Assembly (NCBI RefSeq): GCF_026126425.1
Contig: NZ_JAFMPW010000008.1
Location: forward strand, 1 to 64,000
Length of the DNA stretch: 64,000 bases
Direction of reading: 5' to 3'
Source: Muriicola sp. Z0-33
GTDB taxonomy: Bacteria > Bacteroidota > Bacteroidia > Flavobacteriales > Flavobacteriaceae
Shown: in pieces, positions 58,897 to 64,000 of the stretch
Numbering within the stretch: position 1 is the stretch's first letter
How the letters are laid out: each line of letters starts with the position of its first letter
The notes under the pieces: model-generated
What the model saw: the letters and a program-made list of their open reading frames with translations, nothing else
The model's database searches: none
Told to the model about the DNA's origin: nothing
Program-made: the position numbers and the translations under genes

Positions 58897-61059
58897 ATGA
58901 GAAAGCCGCTATTTTTATTCATATTCTTAATTGCTGTTACTTCGGCCATGGGGCAGTCCTTAATATCAGGGACAATAACAGACGATAATGAGTTGCCCGT
59001 AAGTGGAGCTAATGTGTATCTCGATGGAACTTATGATGGGGCTTCTACAGATGAAAACGGAGAATTTAATTTCGAAACCACAGAAAGTGGCACCCAAAAT
59101 CTGGTCATCTCCATGATGGGCTATGAAACCCATTACGAAGCCGGTAATGTAAATTACTTTAAGGAACTCAGAATTACCTTATACGAAGCGGTCAATGCCC
59201 TTAGTGGAGTAACCCTCACTGCCGGCACTTTTGAGGCAGGAGATAATTCTAAGGCCTCTGTATTAAAGCCACTCGATATTGTAACCACAGCAGGCGCGGC
59301 GGGCGATTTTGTAGCCGCTTTACAGACTTTACCGGGGACAAGTACAGTTAATGAAGATGGGAGATTGTTTGTAAGGGGAGGGGCTGCAGAGGAGACTCAG
59401 GTATTTATTGATGGTTTAAGAGTCTTCCAACCCTTTAGTGCAACCGCTAACAATATACCAACCCGTGGCAGGTTCTCGCCGTTTTTATTTAAGGGGATTA
59501 CTTTCAGTACGGGAGGTTATTCTGCTGAATACGGGCAGGCACTATCCAGTGTTCTTTTGCTCAATACAACGGATGTTCCCGATCAGGAAAAAACAGATAT
59601 CTCTTTAATGTCTGTCGGTGCAGGCCTGGGACATACCGAGATTTGGGGAGATGAATCTCTAAGTATTAATACCAGTTATATTAACCTCGCTCCTTACGAA
59701 GCATTAATTCCGTCTAACCAGGGAGTGAGTTGGAACAGCCCTTATGAGTCTATTTCCGGAGAGGCTGTATTCAGAAGTAAAGGAGAAAAGAATATGTTTA
59801 AATTCTACACGGCCTATGCGCACAGCAATTTAGATATTGAACAGGAAGACATAAATTTTGACGACTTTGTACGCTTTCAATTAAAGAATAACAATCTCTA
59901 CTTAAATTCTTCATATAAACATTTCTTTGGAAACGAATGGACACTCAACGCCGGAGTTGGTCTTTCTTTGGATTCCAATGATATAGAATTAATGACAGAT
60001 GTTATAGAGACAAAAGAAACAGCAACACATCTTAAACTAAAATTGCAAAAAGGATTTAATAGCCGCCTTAATCTTAGCCTTGGGACCGAATATTTTTTAA
60101 CCGATTACGAGGATACTTTTACAGCAGAGGATGGGTTTGCTTTTGATAGTGGATATAAGGATCACCTTGGCGCGGTTTTTACAGAAGCGGATATATTTTT
60201 TAGTCAGCGGTTTGCAATGAAGTTGGGGCTACGCGCAGAACATACAGATGTGCTCGGAGAATTCAATATTGCCCCCAGAGTATCATTGGCCTATAAGAGC
60301 AGTGAGAAAGGCCAGTTTTCATTGGCATATGGAGATTTTTACCAAAACCCGCTCACGGATTATCTGAAATTCAGCCAGACCCTGGAAAGTGAGAAAACGT
60401 CTCATTACATATTAAATTATCAATACCTGGGCGATGGCAGAACTTTTAGGGCCGAAGCCTATTATAAGGATTATGATAATTTAACTAAGTACAATACAGA
60501 CATTCCTCTGCCAAATTCCCAATATACCAATAGTGGATTTGGATATGCCTCCGGACTAGATGTATTCTGGAGAGATAACCAAAGTGTGGATTATCTGGAT
60601 TACTGGATTTCATATTCCTATTTAGATACACAGCGCGACTATCGTAACTACAGCGAACGGGTTACCCCAAATTTTGCTGCCAAACACAATTTCTCGGTCG
60701 TTACAAAATATTTTATAACAGATTGGAGGTCACAGGTTGGACTCTCATACAATTATGGTTCCGGGAGGCCTTATGATAATCCCAATACCCAGGATTTTAT
60801 GTCGGCCAAAACTTCGTCTTATAATAACTTAAGTATTAACTGGGCCTACTTAATAGATCAGCAGAAAATACTTTACTTTTCGGTAAACAATGTGTTAGGG
60901 TTTAATAATATTAATAATTATCAATACTCCAATACACCTAATGCCCAGGGCAATTTTGATCGCCGGGCGATAAGACCGGCGGCAGATAGTTTCTTTTTCG
61001 TAGGTTTCTTCTGGACGATAAGTTCCGATAAGAAAAGTAACCAGCTTGATAATCTATAA
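58897..61059 (+). CDS. TonB-dependent receptor
   Basis: From ATG 58897 the protein has 720 residues: signal peptide (1-21, ending AMGQS), CarboxypepD_reg-like domain (about 23-105: ISGTITDDNELPVSGANVYL), plug (about 120-230: FVAALQTLPGTSTVNEDGRL, FVRGGAAEETQVFIDGLRVF) and a 22-strand-type barrel ending in FFWTISSDKKSNQLDNL. The upstream in-frame codons from 58639 have no signal and overlap the DUF2141 gene, so they are excluded. The substrate is unknown. It may supply a metal or cofactor for the downstream molybdenum hydroxylase genes, but the 104-nt gap and strand alone do not show that. Confidence 0.9.
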   Translation: MRKPLFLFIFLIAVTSAMGQSLISGTITDDNELPVSGANVYLDGTYDGASTDENGEFNFETTESGTQNLVISMMGYETHYEAGNVNYFKELRITLYEAVNALSGVTLTAGTFEAGDNSKASVLKPLDIVTTAGAAGDFVAALQTLPGTSTVNEDGRLFVRGGAAEETQVFIDGLRVFQPFSATANNIPTRGRFSPFLFKGITFSTGGYSAEYGQALSSVLLLNTTDVPDQEKTDISLMSVGAGLGHTEIWGDESLSINTSYINLAPYEALIPSNQGVSWNSPYESISGEAVFRSKGEKNMFKFYTAYAHSNLDIEQEDINFDDFVRFQLKNNNLYLNSSYKHFFGNEWTLNAGVGLSLDSNDIELMTDVIETKETATHLKLKLQKGFNSRLNLSLGTEYFLTDYEDTFTAEDGFAFDSGYKDHLGAVFTEADIFFSQRFAMKLGLRAEHTDVLGEFNIAPRVSLAYKSSEKGQFSLAYGDFYQNPLTDYLKFSQTLESEKTSHYILNYQYLGDGRTFRAEAYYKDYDNLTKYNTDIPLPNSQYTNSGFGYASGLDVFWRDNQSVDYLDYWISYSYLDTQRDYRNYSERVTPNFAAKHNFSVVTKYFITDWRSQVGLSYNYGSGRPYDNPNTQDFMSAKTSSYNNLSINWAYLIDQQKILYFSVNNVLGFNNINNYQYSNTPNAQGNFDRRAIRPAADSFFFVGFFWTISSDKKSNQLDNL

Positions 61060-61163
61060 GAATATATAGGCTACAACTTAACTAATAGGTGCGAGCCATT
61101 GTTCTATTTGTAACACAACTCGATTTTCGGTATCTTAAACTCCAAACATAGAGATCATTTCTA

Positions 61164-62060
61164 ATGATGGAAAATGCCGAACTGGATAAAATTCGAAAAC
61201 TACTTTTAGAGCAAGACTATATCACGGAAGATACCATTGCCATGGCCGTTTTCCTCGCTTTAAAATTGGAGAAACCCCTTCTTGTGGAAGGCCCCGCTGG
61301 TGTTGGTAAAACCGAGATTGCTAAAGTCATCGCAAAAGCCCTGGATTCAGAATTAATCAGACTACAATGCTATGAAGGACTAGATAGCACCCACGCCCTG
61401 TACGAATGGAACTACCAGCGTCAACTACTGTATCTAAAAATGCAGGAAAATGAGTCTAAAAGTATCAAAGACAAAGAGAAAGACATTTTTTCGGCCAGGT
61501 TTTTATTGGAAAGACCTGTGCTTAAAGCAATAACAAGCAAGAAAAAATCTGTCCTTCTGATAGACGAAATAGACAGAGCGGACGAAGAGTTTGAAAGCTT
61601 TTTGTTAGAGGTTTTGTCGGATTGGCAAGTGACTATTCCGGAAATTGGCACCATATCAGCGGTTCACAGGCCTTATGTAATCCTTACAGGAAACCGGACA
61701 AGAGAATTGTCAGAGGCTTTAAGGCGAAGATGTTTATACCTTTGGATAGACTACCCGGATTTTGAAAAAGAACTGGCCATAGTCAATGCCAAAGTGCCAG
61801 GGATAGACGCCAAGCTTGGCAAACAGATCTGCCTTTTTATGCAGGAATTACGTAAACTAAAACTGGAAAAAACACCGGGAATTTCAGAAACAATAGATTG
61901 GGCAAAGACCCTCTCCATTCTGCATCTATCTCATTTGGACAAAGAAGTGGTAGAACGTACTTTGGGGGTAGTTCTCAAAGATTGGCAGGATATGCGAAAA
62001 ACTACCGATGCGCTCTCAGAATTATTAGATAAAACCGGTGTTGTTTCAAGGATTGGATAA
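61164..62060 (+). CDS. MoxR-type AAA ATPase (CoxD-like)
   Basis: The 298-residue AAA+ protein has Walker A GPAGVGKTEIAKVIAKALDS (residues about 43-62), Walker B SVLLIDEIDRADEEFESFLL and the sensor region LTGNRTRELSEALRRRCLYL. It pairs with the VWA protein 41 nt downstream. In CO-dehydrogenase and related molybdenum-hydroxylase clusters the CoxD/CoxE pair matures the active-site cofactor, and the coxG- and coxS-like genes that follow support that reading. I infer function from this context. Confidence 0.88.
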   Translation: MMENAELDKIRKLLLEQDYITEDTIAMAVFLALKLEKPLLVEGPAGVGKTEIAKVIAKALDSELIRLQCYEGLDSTHALYEWNYQRQLLYLKMQENESKSIKDKEKDIFSARFLLERPVLKAITSKKKSVLLIDEIDRADEEFESFLLEVLSDWQVTIPEIGTISAVHRPYVILTGNRTRELSEALRRRCLYLWIDYPDFEKELAIVNAKVPGIDAKLGKQICLFMQELRKLKLEKTPGISETIDWAKTLSILHLSHLDKEVVERTLGVVLKDWQDMRKTTDALSELLDKTGVVSRIG

Positions 62061-62101
62061 TTTTTATCCCAAACTCAATTCGTAAATCTAACGAACTTTT
62101 T

Positions 62102-63286
62102 ATGCATCAACCCTCACTTATAGCGTATAGAACTGCTTTGTCTGCCAATATGCTCTATTTCTGTAGATTTCTTAGAAATAAGGGGTTTAACCTGGGGCCT
62201 TCGGAAGAAGCCGATGCGCTTAATGCTATTTCACTTGTACCAATTGGAGAGGAGAAGTTTTTCCGTCAATCGCTAAAGACTGTGCTGGCCAAAAACAATT
62301 ACCAGTTCAATGCCTTCAATGACCTATATACAGAGTTCTGGGACCAATATGCCAAGGCCGTGAATTCAAAGCTAAAAGAGGATCAACCTGAAAAGAACAC
62401 CTTAAGTGATGCTCAAAAAAAAGAAGCGCAATTCAATGCTTTAAAAGACTGGCTGAACCTTTCTCCTTCAACAGAGGAAATAAGTCTGCATTCTTATAGT
62501 GCAATTGAAGTCCTGACCAAAAAGAACTTTCAGGACCTGAGTGATGATGAAATGCTATTGATGATGAGTTTGTTGAAAAGGCTTGCTAGAAAGATTGCAC
62601 ATCAGAAAAGCAGGTTAAAGAAAAGAACCAAAAAACGCCGGATTGTTGACATTAAAAGGACCATTAGGGATAATATGCGATACGGCGGAGAAATGCAGCG
62701 TTTAGTGTATAGTAAGAGGAAAGACAGAAGATTAAAATTGGTTCTTCTTTGTGATGTAAGTAAATCTATGGACCTCTATAGCAGATTTTTTGTTCATCTT
62801 ATTTATGCATTTCAAAACGCTTATGATAAAATAGAAACCTTTGTTTTTAGCACTGCACTACATAAAGTAAGTGAAATGCTGAATAATCATGAATTTGAAA
62901 AGGCCTTTGATACCATTTCCGAAAGAGTGCCGCACTGGTCTGGTGGGACTACCATAGGGAGTTGTCTTTTAGATTTCAACCTGAATTACGGCCATAGCCA
63001 TCTGGATAAAAAAACCATTGTATTTATCTTAAGTGATGGATGGGATACCGGGGATCCCCTTACCATGAAGGCAGCCATGAAATTTATTTATAAAAAATCC
63101 AGAAAGGTAATTTGGTTAAATCCTCTTGCAGGAAACCCCGAATTTTCACCGGATGCAATGGGAATGAAAACAGCACTTCCTTATATAGATACGCTTGTAT
63201 CTGCCCATAACCTGGATAGTTTAAAGCAGGCCATCCATGCTTCGGTGAAGCGACGAGATATTATGAAAAATCAGTTTTATTCTTAA
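62102..63286 (+). CDS. VWA domain protein (CoxE-like)
   Basis: The 394-residue protein has an N-terminal helical region (FCRFLRNKGFNLGPSEEADA, residues about 21-40), a highly basic stretch (KSRLKKRTKKRRIVDIKRTI) and a C-terminal von Willebrand A domain with MIDAS D-x-S-x-S (LLCDVSKSMDLYSRFFVHLI, about 218-237) and SGGTTIGSCLLDFNLNYG. It is the partner of the MoxR ATPase and works with it as a chaperone-like pair. No signal peptide, so it is cytosolic. Confidence 0.88.
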   Translation: MHQPSLIAYRTALSANMLYFCRFLRNKGFNLGPSEEADALNAISLVPIGEEKFFRQSLKTVLAKNNYQFNAFNDLYTEFWDQYAKAVNSKLKEDQPEKNTLSDAQKKEAQFNALKDWLNLSPSTEEISLHSYSAIEVLTKKNFQDLSDDEMLLMMSLLKRLARKIAHQKSRLKKRTKKRRIVDIKRTIRDNMRYGGEMQRLVYSKRKDRRLKLVLLCDVSKSMDLYSRFFVHLIYAFQNAYDKIETFVFSTALHKVSEMLNNHEFEKAFDTISERVPHWSGGTTIGSCLLDFNLNYGHSHLDKKTIVFILSDGWDTGDPLTMKAAMKFIYKKSRKVIWLNPLAGNPEFSPDAMGMKTALPYIDTLVSAHNLDSLKQAIHASVKRRDIMKNQFYS

Positions 63287-63403
63287 ATAATTACAGAGGA
63301 GCTGTTTAATGATGTAAATAATTAGTCATTTAGATAAAAAAACAGTTAAAAATTTCAGGAATTCACATCATAATTTTTATCTTCATAGACCCAAGAATTC
63401 TAC

Positions 63404-63862
63404 ATGAAAGTTTCAGGAAGCCATACCTTAAATACAACACCAGTCAGTTTCTGGAATATGGTAATGGATCCTGAGATTCTGGAAAAGATCACCCCCGGAG
63501 TAAAAGAATTGAAAGAAAAAGGAGAAGACACGTATCATGCCATATCTGAAGTAAAAGTAGGACCGGTTAAAGGGGAGTTTAAAGGTGAATTGTCTATAAA
63601 AGACAAAGTTGAAAATCATAGTTGTGTGCTTGTTGTAGATCAGAAAAGCAAAATGGGTAATGTGGTGGCCGAGATACAAATGAACTTAGAACCCCTCCCG
63701 GAAGGAAATACCCAGATTAACTATACAGGAACGGCCAAGATGTCTGGGGTACTAGCCAGAATGGGACAAAGAATTATGAGTGGGGTTGTAAGTACGTTAT
63801 CCAAGCAATTTTTTCAGGCTATGGAAACACATATCAAAGAACAACAGCAAACGGAATCTTAA
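63404..63862 (+). CDS. CoxG-like SRPBCC protein (carbon monoxide dehydrogenase subunit G family)
   Basis: The 152-residue SRPBCC protein has the CoxG/COXG pattern: MKVSGSHTLNTTPVSFWNMV (residues 1-20), MDPEILEKITPGVKELKEKG and VGPVKGEFKGELSIKDKVEN. CoxG-type proteins anchor or assist molybdenum hydroxylases. It lies between the VWA gene and the partial iron-sulfur subunit gene, in the order seen for these clusters. Confidence 0.9.
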   Translation: MKVSGSHTLNTTPVSFWNMVMDPEILEKITPGVKELKEKGEDTYHAISEVKVGPVKGEFKGELSIKDKVENHSCVLVVDQKSKMGNVVAEIQMNLEPLPEGNTQINYTGTAKMSGVLARMGQRIMSGVVSTLSKQFFQAMETHIKEQQQTES

Positions 63863-63902
63863 GCGTTGATCAGATAAAGAGTTTAAATTTTAATCTTAAA
63901 AT

Positions 63903-64000
63903 ATGAATATAACATTAACTATCAATGGGAAGGTGTATACCAGTGATATTGAACCCAGGATGAGCCTGTCTCACTACCTGCGGGAAACACTTAGCCTGAC
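63903..64000 (+). CDS. Iron-sulfur subunit of a xanthine/CO-dehydrogenase-type molybdenum hydroxylase (5' part)
   Basis: Cut by the window edge after 32 codons. MNITLTINGKVYTSDIEPRM, SLSHYLRETLSLT is the beginning of the 2Fe-2S ferredoxin domain of the small subunit (CoxS/XdhC-type; the typical 'VNG ... P...SL...LRE.L.LT' pattern). The Cys ligands lie beyond the edge. It follows the coxG-like gene by 40 nt. It suggests that the catalytic (CoxL-like) and flavin (CoxM-like) genes come next. Confidence 0.85.
   Translation, partial: MNITLTINGKVYTSDIEPRMSLSHYLRETLSL

Noticed and set aside
1-64000. CRISPR array
   Set aside because: The only regular repeats are contiguous 7-bp units without spacers. 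No cas genes were seen.

Overview
The window comes from a marine-type flavobacterium (Bacteroidetes, probably Flavobacteriaceae). Signs of this are CarboxypepD_reg/TonB outer-membrane receptors, PspC/PadR and DUF2141/DUF2461/DUF3667 genes, a Bacteroidetes BfmA-like mobilisation protein, an IntDOT-like integrase, and gene starts without clear Shine-Dalgarno sequences. I cannot name a genus from the sequence alone.

Left part, 1 to about 25.9 kb: a visibly more A+T-rich accessory island. At its right edge are a tyrosine integrase (24462-25724) and a mobilisation gene (23612-24172), next to the 3' end of tRNA-Pro(GGG) (25941-26015). The left end is not seen. The cargo is mostly single small genes, nearly all on the + strand between 2.9 and 18.4 kb: VOC (3), cupin, DoxX, NAD(P)H oxidoreductase, SnoaL-like, GNAT, a deaminase lipoprotein, GH16 glucanase, a glycosyltransferase, and regulators (TetR, two Crp/Fnr, GAF-LuxR, ECF sigma). 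A large outer-membrane receptor also lies here. At least seven genes are decayed or truncated, so the island is eroding. Reading the gaps revealed a DUF1572 pseudogene (17.06-17.61 kb), a nonsense-broken cupin plus truncated DoxX (21.17-21.78 kb), and two decayed unknown genes. A 16-bp palindrome, TTTGACA-NN-TGTCAAA, lies upstream of DoxX (3469), the intact cupin (7523, one mismatch) and the broken cupin-DoxX copy (21086). This suggests one regulon, probably under the island's Crp/Fnr proteins.

Right part, 26.2 to 64 kb: ordinary chromosome. In order it holds upp with a secreted FAD oxidoreductase and sulfatase; a lipoprotein aldose epimerase divergent from a lipoprotein formylglycine-generating enzyme (sulfated-glycan use); trxB; a dipeptide epimerase paired with an alpha-oxoamine-synthase-like enzyme; a PadR-PspC-GIN envelope operon; housekeeping and unknown-function genes; dacB; and a redox block. 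The redox block is oxyR/dps, a sigma-54 activator carrying a cyclic-nucleotide-binding domain, a sigma-54 promoter (50448-50463) in front of an OsmC-like gene, and nifJ (pyruvate:ferredoxin oxidoreductase). It is followed by a TPR-histidine kinase-receiver-cyclase hybrid (54732-58154) that may make the nucleotide the activator senses. The window ends in a molybdenum-hydroxylase (CoxD/E/G/S-like) cluster cut by the right edge.

Three arrays of a degenerate heptamer, A[ATG]CA[AG]T[AG], occur at 41.4 and 44.6-44.8 kb. One abuts a start codon and the others run into the 3' ends of two convergent genes.
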